Assembly: GCF_000001735.4 (NCBI RefSeq) | Contig: NC_003075.7 | Coordinates: 15,501,001-15,565,000, forward strand | Direction: 5' to 3' | From: Arabidopsis thaliana | Taxonomy: Eukaryota; Streptophyta; Magnoliopsida; Brassicales; Brassicaceae | DNA length: 64,000 bases | Shown: positions 1 to 12,341 of the stretch, in pieces | Layout of the letters: the number at the start of each line of letters is the position of its first letter | How positions within the stretch are numbered: position 1 is the first letter of the stretch | Made by a program: the position numbers and the translations under genes | The notes under the pieces: model-generated | Seen by the model: the letters and a program-made list of their open reading frames with translations, nothing else | Database searches by the model: none | What the model was told of the DNA's origin: nothing

Positions 1-133
1 AAACAGAAACAAACGCGTTTTTCGTTGGTTGGATAAATCCTCCTTATAAATAAACAAACCTTTAAGGAAGGTTAGTTGTCAAAAGAATCTGCGAAAAATA
101 AGAGAGAGAGAGAGAGAAACAGGATCATTCATT
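1..133 (+). promoter_or_regulatory. MICU 5' leader with GA microsatellite
   Basis: This is the leader upstream of the MICU start codon. It carries an AG dinucleotide run at about 101-117, a common feature of plant 5' UTRs. A TATA-like stretch (tataaataaac) lies near 45-56. The promoter proper lies mostly outside the window. Confidence 0.5.
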
Positions 134-2321
134 ATGCCCGCCTTATCTCACTACAGATCAGTATCATCTCTACCGTCCGTTGACCGATCATTCCTTCTCA
201 TCCAACGACTCAGGATCCACGGCAGCTCTTCTTCCTTCCCTGAATCTTCTCCTTCTGCGTCTATTCTCTCCGGCGCAGATCCGTTGAAGTGTACGGTCTC
301 TGGTGGATCTCTTGCTAAATGGATCACCGGGATTTCAGCTGGATCCGCCTTAGGGTTTCTCTATTGGTCCTCTGGTTCTTCTGATTCCATCTCTGGTTTG
401 TTTGGTGGGAGTAATTTATTGTCCTTCGCTGATAGTTCAACGCCTTCTGTTTGTGGTGTAAAAGTCGGCGATCTGAAACCGAGATCGTTTATTCCGAAAT
501 TGTCGTTGCCTGGTTACAGCTCTGGATTCATCTTCGGAGGTTCGGTGATCTTCTTCTTCGTTCTTTAATTTCATTGATTCTGTTTTTTCTCTCAAATGAG
601 CTAACTTTGATTGGTTTTGAAAACAGATGCGTATAGAAGGAAGATCTTCTTCAATTACGAGAAACGTTTGAGATTACAAAGTCCTCCTGAAAAGGTGCAT
701 TTTAAAACCAATGTGTTTTTGTTTTCCTTAAGCTTTCTATTTCGATTATTGTAATTGATTGATTGTGAATTCTCTGTTTCTGCTTAGTTGTTGTTATGAA
801 TTCATAAGATTATATTTTGTTCATTTGATCTGGTTGATAAGATTTGTTCATAGCCAAGTAATTTGTTTGCTTTGTTCTTAATGACATTAGGTTTTCGAGT
901 ACTTTGCATCTGTTCGAACAGATAAAGGAGAAATACTAATGAAACCGGCAGATTTGATGAGGGCAATTGTCCCCGTGTTTCCTCCATCAGAATCTCATCT
1001 AGTAAGAGAAGGATATTTGACTGGGGAGAGAAATCCTGGTGAACTTAGATGCTCTCCTTCCGAGTTCTTCATGCTCTTTGATGTTGATAATGATGGTCTT
1101 ATATCCTTCAAAGAGTGAGTTACTGAAACCAAATCATTACTTATTATATCCCCCTTTTATGTTTTCTTCTTTTGGAAAAAATTTCAGTACTTACTTGGTA
1201 TATGTGTTTGGGAACAGGTATATATTCTTTGTGACATTACTCAGCATTCCTGAATCAAGCTTCGCAGTGGCTTTCAAAATGTTTGATACTGACAACAACG
1301 GGTGAGTAGTCGTTCACATATGTAAATAGATAAATCATGCTTTTGGTAACTTTTTTTCTGGTCCGTATTCCCATATTGTGATCCTCCAAACGGACGGGTT
1401 GTGGGAATCAGTGGAGTCTCTTTTTGAGTTTACGCTGAATCATCTGGTCAGTGCTTCTATCCTTTGTAACTTCTATTTCCTCGAGATGGTACTGACGAAT
1501 GATTGTTTTAGGGAGATTGACAAAGAAGAGTTTAAGACAGTGATGAGTCTGATGCGATCTCAGCATAGACAAGGAGTTGGCCACAGAGATGGCCTTCGAA
1601 CAGGGTTACATATGACCGGTTCTGTCGAGGATGGAGGATTGGTAGAATACTTCTTTGGGAAAGATGGCAGTCAAAAACTGAAACACGACAAATTCACTAA
1701 GTTTATGAAAGATCTAACTGAAGAGGTAACTAACTCTTAAACCCTTTAATATATCTCCTTACTCGTTTAAACTCCTAGAGATGCTCAGGCTGAAAGAGAA
1801 TGATCTTATGTTGTTTATAGATGCTGAGGCTGGAGTTTGCACATTATGACTATAAACGAAGAGGAAGTATATCGGCCAAAGATTTTGCATTGTCGATGGT
1901 TGCAGCGGCTGATGCAAGCCATTTGAGCAAGCTGCTTGATAGAGTTGAGAGTCTGAGCGAACACCCGCATCTCCGGGACATGCGTATCTCACTGAAGGAA
2001 TTCAAACAGTTTGATGAGCTACGTAGTAAACTTGGACCATTCTCTCTAGCGCTTTTTGCTTATGGCAAAGCTAATGGTTTACTTACAATGAAAGATTTCA
2101 AACGAGCCGCCTCTCAGGTATGTGGAATAACATTGTCAGACAATGTGATAGAAATTGCGTTTCATGTGTTTGACTCGAATCAAGATGGGAATTTGAGTGT
2201 GGATGAGTTTTTGCGGGTTCTGCATCGAAGAGAGAGGGACGTGGCACAGCCAATTGCAAAAGGATTGTCTCGGTACTTCTCAGATGGATGGAAGGGTTCT
2301 AAGAACTGTTCCTCATCGTGA
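134..2321 (+). CDS. MICU: MICU, EF-hand regulator of mitochondrial calcium uptake
   Basis: Calcium-sensing gatekeeper of the mitochondrial calcium uniporter (family knowledge), acting at the inner membrane on the intermembrane-space side. Six coding exons, 134-539, 627-694, 891-1114, 1218-1301, 1512-1725 and 1821-2321, have GT-AG borders and join in phase to 498 residues. The first ~130 residues are Ser-rich and basic, fitting a mitochondrial presequence, with a hydrophobic stretch near residues 64-80. EF-hand loops are visible at about 222-233 (DVDNDGLISFKE), 256-267 (DTDNNGEIDKEE) and 448-459 (DSNQDGNLSVDE). A degenerate fourth loop (DYKRRGSISAKD) lies near 342. A. thaliana is known to have a single MICU with three canonical hands, as seen here. 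The start is the first ATG after the GA-rich leader. Confidence 0.95.
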
Positions 2322-3661
2322 AGACTCTTCTTCCTCTTTGGGGCTTACCGATGAAACTCGAAGACTATTTTTTGAGGCTCTTGGGTTCATACGAGTGAGC
2401 CCAGAGATTTTATGATTACTCCACGCTGGCATTGTAAGAAAGAAATCTGAATAAATCTGTGTATAGTTTGATCGACCTATGAACTTTTTTGTTTTGTTTT
2501 GTTAATGATAAATGGTAATTGCATAAAACAGAAGTCTCTGTTAAAGATTACACGGCTAAGAAATTGATACATATCTTTGTATATAATCTTAAGCTTATAA
2601 AATCAATCTTTTCTTCTATTTTGAGACAAATTTCTCTTCTTGCAGAACGAAACAATATCTCATTATGTGATGCTTTTTAGTTTTTGTAATTCAAAGGAGA
2701 TTGTTACTTCCTGTTGCCTAATTCTTGTCCTATACAAGTGAATCTCGATTTAGTTGTTAAGGATAACTGGATAAGTCACGAAGTCAAAGAAAAGCTCTAA
2801 TCTATAGATAGAAAATCGAGAGAGACAATTGCTTATGAAATCGTTTGTAAGACTCTATATATTTGAGTTTTAAGATTAGGTCAAAATATGCTGTACACTA
2901 TTAGCTTTATGAAGGAATGAAAAAGAGTCTGAATTTTTTTTCAAGTGACGCAGATACTCGCACAACAATCATGAATTTTATAGAAACTAATCCAACTTGA
3001 CAATAAATAACAAAGATTACAGAGCTATGGTATAAAACCAAACCAAACAAAACAAAGAACAACAAATAACCAATATTTTGAATCAATCTGCAGAGAAGAG
3101 AATTAGCACCATCTAACCTTCTTCTCTAGACTGAATCCCAATCAGTCTCAGCCACGACATTCAAAACCGCAGAGGCCAAGAGTATATCACAAAAAAAATA
3201 TTTCTTTGGAAAAAACGACAAAACCATACCAATAGAGAGGAGAAATAATGCACACCACTCCCAAAAATAAACAAAGCCTGCAATAGTATATACAAAAGAT
3301 TAGCCTCCCATCATACAAGAGCCAGAAAAAACTGGTAAAATACAGAATTGCAAAGGATAAATTAACTTATCGCGATTCTAGGGAAATCTTTGAGACCGAG
3401 GTAAGCAATATCATCAAATGGTTTAACCATTGTTCAAAAAGGCAATAAATCTAACTAATACCACCTAGTTCATGTTCCATAACAAGAATGATTTATTGAT
3501 AGCATTCATTCAACCTATGCAAACTAACAACCCAAGACTATTATATATAGACTGCCATATATTCAGGATTATGTGAAGCGGAAATGAGTTACTACTTACC
3601 TAGTGATACACAAAATCTGATGCCAGCTGATATTTTTTGTGTATATGAGAAGAATATTTCG
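2322..3661. other. MICU 3' region and PHOX4 3' flank, no gene seen
   Basis: AT-rich DNA between two genes whose 3' ends face each other. The first ~250 bases look like MICU 3' UTR. The stretch from about 3000 to 3660 is probably PHOX4 3' UTR on the minus strand, possibly with a UTR intron. Only short chance ORFs are present and no repeat was recognised. Confidence 0.5.
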
Positions 3662-6097
3662 TCAAACAGGCCCTGAAAATACATTCTCTAAGATATCATG
3701 CAGTTTCGGAGCTCGTCTCCGGAACATTGGTTCTAGCCGGAAAGATGGGACACCCATCTGCCATCTCTTGGCATCATACATCTCATTCCATGCCTGCACT
3801 ATTTCATCAATCTTGAATCCCATACCTGCGTTTGTTCTAAGATTGTTATAAACAGAAAACCATTGGGTTGTAACTTGTCCAGAGTTTGGTATTCTTGCCA
3901 AGAATTGATTACCTTCAAGTGCACTCTCGCTTGAACAATGGTTCTTTACCATCACAGCTATATCAGTTGCAGAAGCTCCAGCTAGCTCAAACTTCTCCAC
4001 TGCAACCTCCAAACATTCATCCCAAGTTGGTAGCCCGAGCTTGTACTCCACAATTGACCGTTCATATAGCAACGAACCCCACAAGAGGTTAATCTGAGAA
4101 CTCATATTAGCTGTCTGCTCCACAGTTTCCTCTTCTGAAGCTTCACTAAACAATTCATCCAACTCCAACTTCCGCAACATGTTTTTATGTTTATCTAACT
4201 TGGAGATTCCATTTAGACGACATTCTTCCATCTCTTCCCAGATCTGCATACCCCTCTCCATACTATCTTCAGCTTTGTTATAGAGCTTCAGGACCTCTTG
4301 AGAAGCCTCACTTTCTAGGTCTACCTTGCTTTTGAGTGCATGATACCAGCAAAGCTTTGCATGTTCAAACTGCTCTTGCCCAAGTGCTAGAAGAGCTTCG
4401 TAAAAATCAGGTTTAACCTTAATTGCTTCTTCATATTTCTCTGCAGCTTTGTTGTACTCGTTCTGTGTCCACACAAATGCAGCCTCAACTGCTTCTATTA
4501 TAGCTTCTCTAGAGGCATCCTCGGGTATACAGACTTGCTTCCTTGCCTTGGACATGTGAACGTTACCCCAGTTCAACAAAGCTAGTGCCCCCATTTCTTG
4601 GAACTTATCAGCAGCGATTTGAAAGAGTTCCTGCGCATCTTCACCAGTGACAGCATCCTCCATTGCTTCCGTATACAGCTTCATCCCAAGGTCATGAAGG
4701 TCCACGTACGAATCAGAATCAAACCCAACATGGTTCTTAAACAATTGCGCAAACTGGAAAATCCAGTTCTCAAAGCACCCAGATGCTTTGTCAGATCCCA
4801 CGTATTCTCCAACACTACCATTGTCCGCAAGGCTACTTAATCTCTTGGAAACCTTGTCAGTTGATTCAGTATTGCTCATGCCATCATAGGTTGGTTCTTG
4901 GTCAGGGTTAACTTCTGCTATATATAATCTAAGGGAGCCAAGTTTATCATGAGTAGAAGCAGCTAGCCTCAGCTCATCAGTTGTGGTAATGGTTACCAAG
5001 TCACCTTCTGTATCCCTATATTTAATGAGGAAACCCCTAAGAGCAGGAAAGCGATCCCTGATTACATCTCTCACAAGTCTAACAGTAGAATCCAACGGCA
5101 ATTGTGCCCACCTTATATCATCTCCATGTACCAGCTTGATAGTCCTAGTAACCGTTGCCCCTTCTTTTTTGCTTCCTCCTCCATCAACAATCTCGGAAGC
5201 AATGACCTCTTTGTCCATAACAACGACCTTATCCTCCACCTTCCTCTCTTCTCCTGCTTTATTACCACCACTTTTCTTTTTCTGTCCTTTATCACTCTTG
5301 AAACTTGTTTTCTTTTCTTCTCTCTTGCCACCAATCTTTCCATCAATGTCAGACTTATCGCTCTTTTCCTCCTTCGGCTTATTTCTGCCCTCTGCTTCGT
5401 CTCCCTTGTCAACAACAACAACCTTTGGACTCTTCAGTTCCTCATCCTTCCCACCACTCTTTTTCTTCTTCTTACTCTTCCTCAACCTCTCCTTCACAAT
5501 CTTCTTCAAACGAGCAGCGCAAACAGGCTGTACATCGACAAAGTCCTTCTCCATTTCATCCACATCAATACCTTTATCCACCAACACTTTCTTCACCCTA
5601 TCAAAGATTTCATTTGCAGACACATTTCCTGGCTCCATATTCAAAACAATACGAGCATCCCTAAACGCGTAATCTAACTTATTCAAAGCCTCGTAACACC
5701 GAGAACGTCTGACTAAAGCCTTACTGTACCTAGGAGAAGCTTCAAGAGCCAAATTACATTCGCTAATCGCATTCGGATACTCACCTAATCCCATTTGCAT
5801 ATAACAAGAAGCCATACTCGTTCTAAGATAAGCTACATCGATATGATCTTTGGGCAAGAGCTTCAAGGCTTTGTCGAAACTCAACATCGCACCTTCGTGG
5901 TCGCGTTTCTGGAACAACTTGTTACCTTCTTCTTTGAGCTCAAGTGCTCTGCTAATGAAAATCTCCATATCTTCGTCAAATACCCTCGAAGTAGAACGAT
6001 GGTAAGTTTTCCCTGACTTGCCTCCACCGCCGCCGCCGCCGCCGGAAGCATCTTTTGGCGTCTCCGGATTTTTCTTCTTCGCCGTTGGCTTTCCCAT
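3662..6097 (-). CDS. PHOX4: PHOX4, TPR plus PB1 (Phox/Bem1) co-chaperone-like protein
   Basis: Single-exon gene of 811 residues. Order of parts: a basic N-terminus with a run of eight glycines (residues ~19-26); a TPR block (~50-160) that begins [20 protein letters not shown]; a Lys/Glu-rich low-complexity linker (~200-305); a PB1 domain (~315-395, starting [14 protein letters not shown] and ending near TTTDELRLA); and a long helical C-terminal half with further TPR-like repeats (~450-810). Plant Phox1-4 proteins are cytosolic TPR-PB1 proteins; TPR blocks of this kind bind HSP90/HSP70 tails, and the best-known member, CLMP1/Phox2, acts in chloroplast division and positioning. The ATG at 6097 begins MGKPTAKKK and is the first in frame after an upstream stop. 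The Lys/Glu linker produces long antisense open frames that are not genes. Confidence 0.92.
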   Translation of the reverse strand: MGKPTAKKKNPETPKDASGGGGGGGGKSGKTYHRSTSRVFDEDMEIFISRALELKEEGNKLFQKRDHEGAMLSFDKALKLLPKDHIDVAYLRTSMASCYMQMGLGEYPNAISECNLALEASPRYSKALVRRSRCYEALNKLDYAFRDARIVLNMEPGNVSANEIFDRVKKVLVDKGIDVDEMEKDFVDVQPVCAARLKKIVKERLRKSKKKKKSGGKDEELKSPKVVVVDKGDEAEGRNKPKEEKSDKSDIDGKIGGKREEKKTSFKSDKGQKKKSGGNKAGEERKVEDKVVVMDKEVIASEIVDGGGSKKEGATVTRTIKLVHGDDIRWAQLPLDSTVRLVRDVIRDRFPALRGFLIKYRDTEGDLVTITTTDELRLAASTHDKLGSLRLYIAEVNPDQEPTYDGMSNTESTDKVSKRLSSLADNGSVGEYVGSDKASGCFENWIFQFAQLFKNHVGFDSDSYVDLHDLGMKLYTEAMEDAVTGEDAQELFQIAADKFQEMGALALLNWGNVHMSKARKQVCIPEDASREAIIEAVEAAFVWTQNEYNKAAEKYEEAIKVKPDFYEALLALGQEQFEHAKLCWYHALKSKVDLESEASQEVLKLYNKAEDSMERGMQIWEEMEECRLNGISKLDKHKNMLRKLELDELFSEASEEETVEQTANMSSQINLLWGSLLYERSIVEYKLGLPTWDECLEVAVEKFELAGASATDIAVMVKNHCSSESALEGNQFLARIPNSGQVTTQWFSVYNNLRTNAGMGFKIDEIVQAWNEMYDAKRWQMGVPSFRLEPMFRRRAPKLHDILENVFSGPV

Positions 6098-7419
6098 TTA
6101 AAGGTGAGATTTTTATTCGAAAATTCAAGAACCCTTAAATCGAAGTTCAAATGATGAAGCAGAGGATTTCGAAATTGTTATGAGCAAGTTATTGACCGAT
6201 CGTGAGAAGAAGAAGAAAGAAGAAAGAAATGTTTCCGTACAAAATATGGTTTGGTGGAAATGCCAGAGAAGCACGACACGACTCTATCTGTATAGGTGGA
6301 GTGAACCCTAATCCACTAATTAAAATAATACTAATGTTTCAGAAATTCCTTCTTAATATAATTTAAGAACAAAACAACAACATTGTCTGTTCAAATTAGC
6401 AAACATTATTGTATTCGCAGCAAAGACGACATTGTCTTTGGTTTTGTTTTGCTGGAAAGATGGACATTTTTAAACTTTTCATTATTAAAAGAGTTTGCTT
6501 AGCTGGCTATATAATTTATTAGAGTTTTTTTCCGACAAACAAAATGATCAGTTTTTTTTTTCCTTTTTTTTTTAATAGATGGGATTGTGAAATGTAAAAT
6601 TCAAACTAATAAATGTTCCTTTGGTTAAAATTTAAAACTGAAAAAAAAAACCGTATGAGTGAGTCATGTAATGTTTGTAAAACATAAAATGATTTGATTG
6701 CGTCAACTGGTTCTATTGATTTAAAACTGTAACGTTAGAGCGGAAGATATTACGTTTTTAAAGCCTTTTAACAAAACGAAAAGAGATTACGTTTTTATCT
6801 TGTCGAGCATACTGTTCACCGTTACAAAAGATTTACCGGCTACTGCACTCGATTTTAAACCAATTCGAGGCTTATAAGGCCTAAATTGCTTCAGGCCCAA
6901 TATGGATCTGGTAACGTATGTCACTCAAGTCAAGAGTTAAAGCCCAAAAGAGCCATATGTGTTGCCTGTCACCGAAAAACACAAAATGAGCTTGATATTT
7001 CATTAGTTGCATCAAATTTTATAGAATCTTTGTACTGATATAAACTAGTGTGCATTTGAAAGAGGTTATTGACCTATTTAGGCTTCCTGGTGTTGCTCTG
7101 CTCAATGAAAGGTGCTCTGTTTTCATCTCAACATGGCTTTTGAATTACTTGCAGACGAATACTTCGAATGACGGAAGGTTAGTTTTCATGTATCATTGGC
7201 ACCACTAGATATCCGTAATATATATGATTAAAGAAAATTTACTTTTGTCCTTTCTTAGCTTAATCTTAAAACATTTATGTCTGTAACTCAAGTTTCACTC
7301 AAGGAATCATTACCTAGTTTCTTGGACAATAAGAAAACCTCTGTTTACTTGAGATACAAGAAAAATCTGATTTTTACGTTTCTGTTTTTTGGGATAAAAG
7401 AATGTATTTAGAAGCTTAA
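6098..7419. other. PHOX4 promoter and intergenic region
   Basis: The part next to 6098-6230 is PHOX4 5' leader. At about 6860-6960 are several GGCCCA/GGCCTA-type motifs (ttataaggcctaaattgcttcaggcccaa), resembling the site II elements that bind TCP factors in promoters of housekeeping genes. The segment at 7260-7370 resembles 8850-8955, so the 3' flanks of the first two TPD1-like genes were duplicated together. Nothing else was recognised. Confidence 0.45.
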
Positions 7420-8102
7420 TTATAACAGCGATTTATTGCAGCTTGGATCGACGGTCGAACCGATGAGTCTGAAGATGTAAGGCTCGCCGGCGTAACTGAA
7501 CTCTGCAGAGGCGCCAGCTGGCAAAGCCTCTCCTTTGATCAGAAGACACCTGTTTCCCTGTGGGAGCAGTAGCCATGGCTCGACAGGCTTCACAGGAGCA
7601 AACCCTCCGCAAGACAGAGTCACGTGCTTCTGCAGACACTTGCACGTGTTGGTTACCGTCACTTTCCACTCCGGTTGTCCGGAGATTTCTTTCCCGGTCC
7701 TTACCGTCCCGATCTGGATGTCGCCGAAAGTGCAGCGGCACATTCCTGTGGGTTACTAATTGTTTCATGCTCTTTTTTATTAGTAAACGAACAGTAATTG
7801 AATCATGGATGCATTTTGTAATGGGTTTTTAATAAAGAAAGCGAAAAATGTATTACATATAAGAGATTCATTCAGATTATACCTTTCATAAATAATCGAA
7901 AAATCAAACCGAATTTAATAGAAAACTGAAATTAAATACACTCCAAAATGATGATTGCCAATTGAGATTTTATATAGATGCACCAAAAAGAAAGGCATGA
8001 AACTTTAGGTTATATACAAAACGTTAAAGATTCGATTAAACTACCTTGAGAGACCATAGAGAGAAGAAGAAAAACAACAAAATATTTAAGAGCAAACGCC
8101 AT
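7420..8102 (-). CDS. TPD1-like small secreted cysteine-rich protein A
   Basis: Two exons, 8045-8102 and 7420-7745, joined in phase, give 127 residues. A signal peptide (MAFALKYFVVFLLLSMVSQG) is encoded almost exactly by exon 1. The mature part has the TPD1 (TAPETUM DETERMINANT1) family pattern: an early Cys pair, CKC, LSCGGF, a late Cys in RCLLI and a C-terminal SC. TPD1 itself is a secreted ligand of the EMS1 receptor kinase that sets tapetum fate; the role of these divergent members is unknown. Some databases carry the name beta-1,3-N-acetylglucosaminyltransferase for this group, but the sequence has no glycosyltransferase feature. It is the first of six tandem copies and is closest to the neighbour at 8990-9820. 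Confidence 0.82.
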
Positions 8103-8989
8103 TGTTATTCACTTATTTGTGTCTTTAGTTTAGAGACAGAGAATGAGAAAACCGGCCTCAAATTTATATTTTATTTTTTTGGTAAGTGGCATCTAATTGA
8201 TATTATTGATTATCTTTTGCTGCCTTAATTAATATATAGATAAGATTCTTGATTTCATAAGAATATATATAAACAATATATCCTACTTAACAAAAGAAGA
8301 AAAGGAAAGAAGAAACAATATATACTAAGAGTTGAATATATATCATTTATATTTATTTAGATATATTCTAATTTTAGGAAAATAAAAGGGATTTCAAAGA
8401 TTTAAATGATATATATAAGTAAATTTTGGAGTGGATGATTATTGACTGGTAAAATTCCATCAAAAAAATTGTTGATTGATAAAAAATTCAAGATATTTTA
8501 AGAAAAGAAAGCCATATTAAAATTGTAAAATTAAAAAGTTGTATCTCTAAATTCTAAGAATAGTATATCTTTTTCCTTCACGAAATCCTTAACTAAATAC
8601 AATCAAGACATTAGTTCACACAAAATCCTCAAAAGGCTTAACATAATTTAACAGACGAAATCCTCAACTAAATACAATCAAGACATCAGTTCACACCAAC
8701 TGGTTTCACAATCACTACAGTCCATTCTTTGAAGAAAGGGTAAAGTTAAAGATGATAACAAAGAAGCAAGCGAAGAGGAAATTCCTCAGCCATCAACGAA
8801 TAAAACGAAATGATATCAAACGTAACCTCTGTGAATCACGCTTAATCCTCTAACATTTCTGTATGTAAATCAAGTTTCACACAAGGAGTCATAATACACT
8901 TTCTTGGATTATAAGAAACATCAATATAATGTCCTTGAGCCGCAAGAAATCTGATAACCTTTTCTACCCACAAATATTTTTTTTAAAAA
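8103..8989. other. Promoter of TPD1-like A with a short direct repeat
   Basis: AT-rich intergenic DNA. A near-identical ~42-bp direct repeat sits at 8581-8622 and 8656-8697 (unit beginning cgaaatcct). The part after 8850 resembles the 3' flank of gene A. No other gene was seen. Confidence 0.5.
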
Positions 8990-9820
8990 TCAATTCGTGC
9001 AACTTGGGTCGACCTTGGAACCAACGGGTCTGAAGATGTAAGGCTGGCCGGCGTATGTGAACTGAGCGGTGGCGCCAGCTGGCAAAGCTGCTCCTTTAAT
9101 CATAAGACACGTGTTTCCTTGTGGCTGAAGCAGCAATGGCTTGACAGGCTTCGCAGGAGCAAACCCTCCGCAAGATAGAGTCACGTGCTTCTGAAAACAA
9201 TTGCACGTGTTGATTACCGTCACTTTCCACTCCGGCTGCCCGCCGATTTCTCTTCCTGTCCTCACCGCTCCGATCTGGATCTTGCCAAAAGTGCAAAGGC
9301 ACAGTCCTGTCGGTTATTATTTCATTAATTATTATCCATTTTTATTAGTTTTGTAACGTATACGAGCGTCATAATTGATAACTGATGCATGGTTTCAGAC
9401 ATAGAAAAAACATTTATTGATGCATGAACATCTTTATAATGGTATTCGAACAAAAAGAAAACGATATGAAAACCAAATGTAAATAAACGTAAGTGAAATC
9501 AAACTGAAAGGAAAATAAATCGATCATAATTTAAGAAAATTTGCTAAAAAAAAAAAAAAAAAAAAATTGAATATGAGCGATGAAACAACATATTAAAAGA
9601 TCAAACTAAGTCCTAATTGAAAATTAGGCACTCCTGTGCACACAAAAAAAAAAAAAAAAAAAATTAGGCTCTCCAAGATGATGACTGAAATTTAAGACTA
9701 ATTATTCACCAAAAGGCATGAAACAACATACTAAAAGGTTGTTCGAGATTCGATTATATTACCATGAGAGACCATAGAGAGAAGAAGAACAACAACAAAA
9801 CATTTAAGAGCAAACGCCAT
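8990..9820 (-). CDS. TPD1-like small secreted cysteine-rich protein B
   Basis: Two exons, 9763-9820 and 8990-9306, give 124 residues. The 58-bp first exon encodes a signal peptide nearly identical to that of the copy at 7420-8102. The mature part keeps seven cysteines in the same order (LCLC, NTCNC, LSCGGF, NTCLM, PSC). Inferred to be secreted into the apoplast. Exon size, splice phase and flanking DNA all match copy A, so the two are recent tandem duplicates. No function is known to me for these members. The intron contains A-rich tracts (about 9546-9566 and 9643-9663). Confidence 0.82.
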
Positions 9821-10756
9821 TGTTACTTTTTTATTAGTGTTTTTAGAGGTGGAGCTAGAACGAGAGGTGAATTTATATATGCATCGCATATGTTTTAATC
9901 ATCTCTTGCTGCCTTAAATTATATAGATACGTTTCTTGAGTTCATAAAAATAGAGAAACATAATTTAGACGAATATAGAGAACGAAAAAAGAAAATAATA
10001 TAATATACTATAGTCAAGTAAATTGTTTATAGTTTTTTGTTTTTTTTGTCGTCAATTGTTTAAAGTTGTTTATTATACACAATTTGGCAGCGTATTTACT
10101 TCATTACTTAATATGAGACTAAGAAATTAAACTACAATTTAATAATAAGTTAATATATACTATAAATTTCAATCATAACTTTAAAATTCAAGTCCCAAGA
10201 ATTCAGTTTCTTCTTTATTTTATTTAAACCGTTTTAAAGGTTTATTTTCTTAATATTACTACATGTATAATTAATCTTTTTCTCGTTTCTCCAAGGGATC
10301 AATTTCTTCTTAACTGAGTTTTACACTATATTGGGAAGTGTTTTCTCTCTTTGCTAACATGAAGATGATCACGTAACATTCGGGATGTTTGCATTACTGC
10401 AGTATTTGAATCTAATATTCAAAAACCCATCTAATTTCTCAAGTTTTACTACCCGCTTCTAATTTTTTTGATTATATTCAATTTCGGGTTCATTTTGTTT
10501 TCTTTAGTCTCCAAATTTTGCATGAAAAAAAAAAACTTGTGCATGAAAAATTGAAAATAAAGTGAAATACACTGCAATGTTCTTTTTCACCTCATGCAAT
10601 TAAGTAGCAAAGTTTTTTTTTTTTTACATATACTTATTAATCTCTTTTAATCTCAAGCAAATGAAATAGACAATTTTTCTAAAGAAAAAAAATCATCAAC
10701 TACATATGCAAGTAACTAAAATAACATGAAGCAAGAGCAGATCAATTAATTTGGGT
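9821..10756. other. Intergenic region; left end of a tandem duplication
   Basis: Promoter of TPD1-like B plus AT-rich spacer. From about 10400 on, the sequence is repeated at about 13612 onward (for example aaaaacccatctaattt at 10420 and 13636). This marks the left end of the duplicated unit that carries the next two genes. Confidence 0.55.
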
Positions 10757-11218
10757 TTAAGAGCAAGCGATGTAGCCGTCGACAACCTTGAGGTCGAAGC
10801 TTGTGTCCCATACGTATTTGAAACTGATATCATGGATAGAGTCGCCGTTGCCGAGGAGACACGTGTCACCGGATTTAGATAGAACCTTACTGTCGATGGG
10901 TGTGACCGATTTGAAACGGACACATGACAACGTTGTGTGAGTGAAATAGCAGGGACTAGAATTCAGCACTTTCACTTCCCACTCCGGTTTGTTCTCAACC
11001 ATGTTCCCGGTCTTCGATTGTATCACAGATAAGCTCTCGAGAGAATAAGAATCATCCCCATACCCTTATTCCAAAGAAAAATAAAATTATTGTTTATAAT
11101 TCACAAAAATTAGGTGAAAATAATATGAATAAAATATTCGCGATATATAACATATACCTTGGGTGACAAAGGCAAATAAGAGAACTAGGCAAAGGAATTT
11201 GCAAGCGTTTGTTGCCAT
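10757..11218 (-). CDS. TPD1-like small secreted protein C, two cysteines lost
   Basis: Two exons, 11158-11218 and 10757-11064, give 122 residues. The signal peptide is MATNACKFLCLVLLFAFVTQG. The mature protein follows the same frame as the copies at 12342-12958 and 14769-15408 (PEWEVKVLNSSPC, TTLSC, DTCLL, WDTSFDLKVVDG). Two conserved cysteines are missing: the first (YGDC is YGDD here) and the second of the PCNNC pair (SPCYF here). Four mature cysteines remain instead of six. The frame is open and splice sites are intact, so it may still be expressed. A broken copy of its second exon lies at 13965-14121. Confidence 0.75.
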
Positions 11219-12341
11219 TGTTTGATCTTAGGATAATCTATTAGAGATTTTAGAAAATGTTGTAAATATGAGTTTTAATTTGATTCTAGTATATATAGGG
11301 AGGCATTGGGTCTATCTTTTATTATACTTTTTAAAAAAATCTAATAGTAATCTATGTTTAATTAATCTTAGGAAATTGTGAAAAATAAAATAAAGAATCT
11401 ATGAGAATTAATCACATGTTATCTCTCAAGTTGATACATATCTTTTGTTTTTAAACACTGATTATTTTTAATTAATGAATTGTAAGTGCTCTTTTCTTTG
11501 TCATGTGGCCATTTTTAGGTATTTTCATTATTTTATTTTTATTTGTCTCATATAATAAATTTGTGAAATTCACAGTTTTCCCATATTTATTTTATTTTTT
11601 ATTTTATTTTATAAATTTGTGAAATTCACAACTATATTTTTTCTTTTTCTAGCACAAATTAGTCAATCAACATCAAATTCTTTTATGACCAAATTTACCA
11701 TTAATTTTATTTTAAATAATATGTGCCTTATTGTTTTTCATTATTATTAACATATATAATTAACATCACATTATTGGTAAGTTAATTTATAATCAAAGGT
11801 GTGTAGATTCTTTTTTTTGTGTGTGGTTTTTTAGTTGAATTACTCGTAACTTGGGTCTTACATGGTCTGCGACCGGTTTCTTCTTTTCGACCAAGCTTTA
11901 TATTTTTTTCACCGTTAGACTCCATTTTTTCATTTATTCGCATGTTTGACTTTAAAAAAACTCTAGACACTAAAATTACTCAAAAACTATCATTTGGAGA
12001 TTAGCTAGAGTCGCACACCCAAATAAAAACCGTAAAATGCTGGTTATAATTCTAAGTCACGTGCTTAATTTTGAGAGATTGAGATTGATCATGAGTGTGA
12101 TTTACTTTCTAACCTCTAGTTTTTGTTTGATAACATCGCATCATTCAAACGCGAGTAAAAAGTTCTCCGATCGATGAGTAGACGGCGCTCATTAAACGTA
12201 TCAGCATGTGAACTAATAGTGAAGTAAACATCTTTATTAATCCTTAGGCTAATGATTGAGACAACATTTAAGTAGATATATCATCAGTTTCATGTGACCT
12301 AGCTAACATGAACCAAAACCGAAACAATTCGGGTAGAAAAA
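11219..12341. other. Intergenic spacer inside duplicated unit
   Basis: AT-rich promoter and spacer with short internal repeats (ataaatttgtgaaattcaca at 11554-11575 and again near 11610-11631). From about 11760 to 12341 it is repeated at 14124-14768, beginning ttaacatcacatta. The stretch 10915-11760 has no counterpart in the second unit. The gene on each side uses the minus strand. Confidence 0.5.

Noticed and set aside
4983-5672. 229-residue plus-strand ORF (with 191- and 119-residue overlapping frames)
   Set aside because: Antisense to the Lys/Glu-rich linker of PHOX4. The Ser/Leu/Phe-rich translation is the expected mirror of that low-complexity stretch, with no domain and no promoter.
7433-7768. 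111-residue minus-strand ORF overlapping TPD1-like A
   Set aside because: A different frame of the same exon. It lacks the signal peptide and is not kept in the paralogues.
9543-9566. Poly-A tract as a retrocopy tail
   Set aside because: It lies in the intron of TPD1-like B, with no processed sequence before it and no target duplication. It looks like ordinary A-rich intron sequence.
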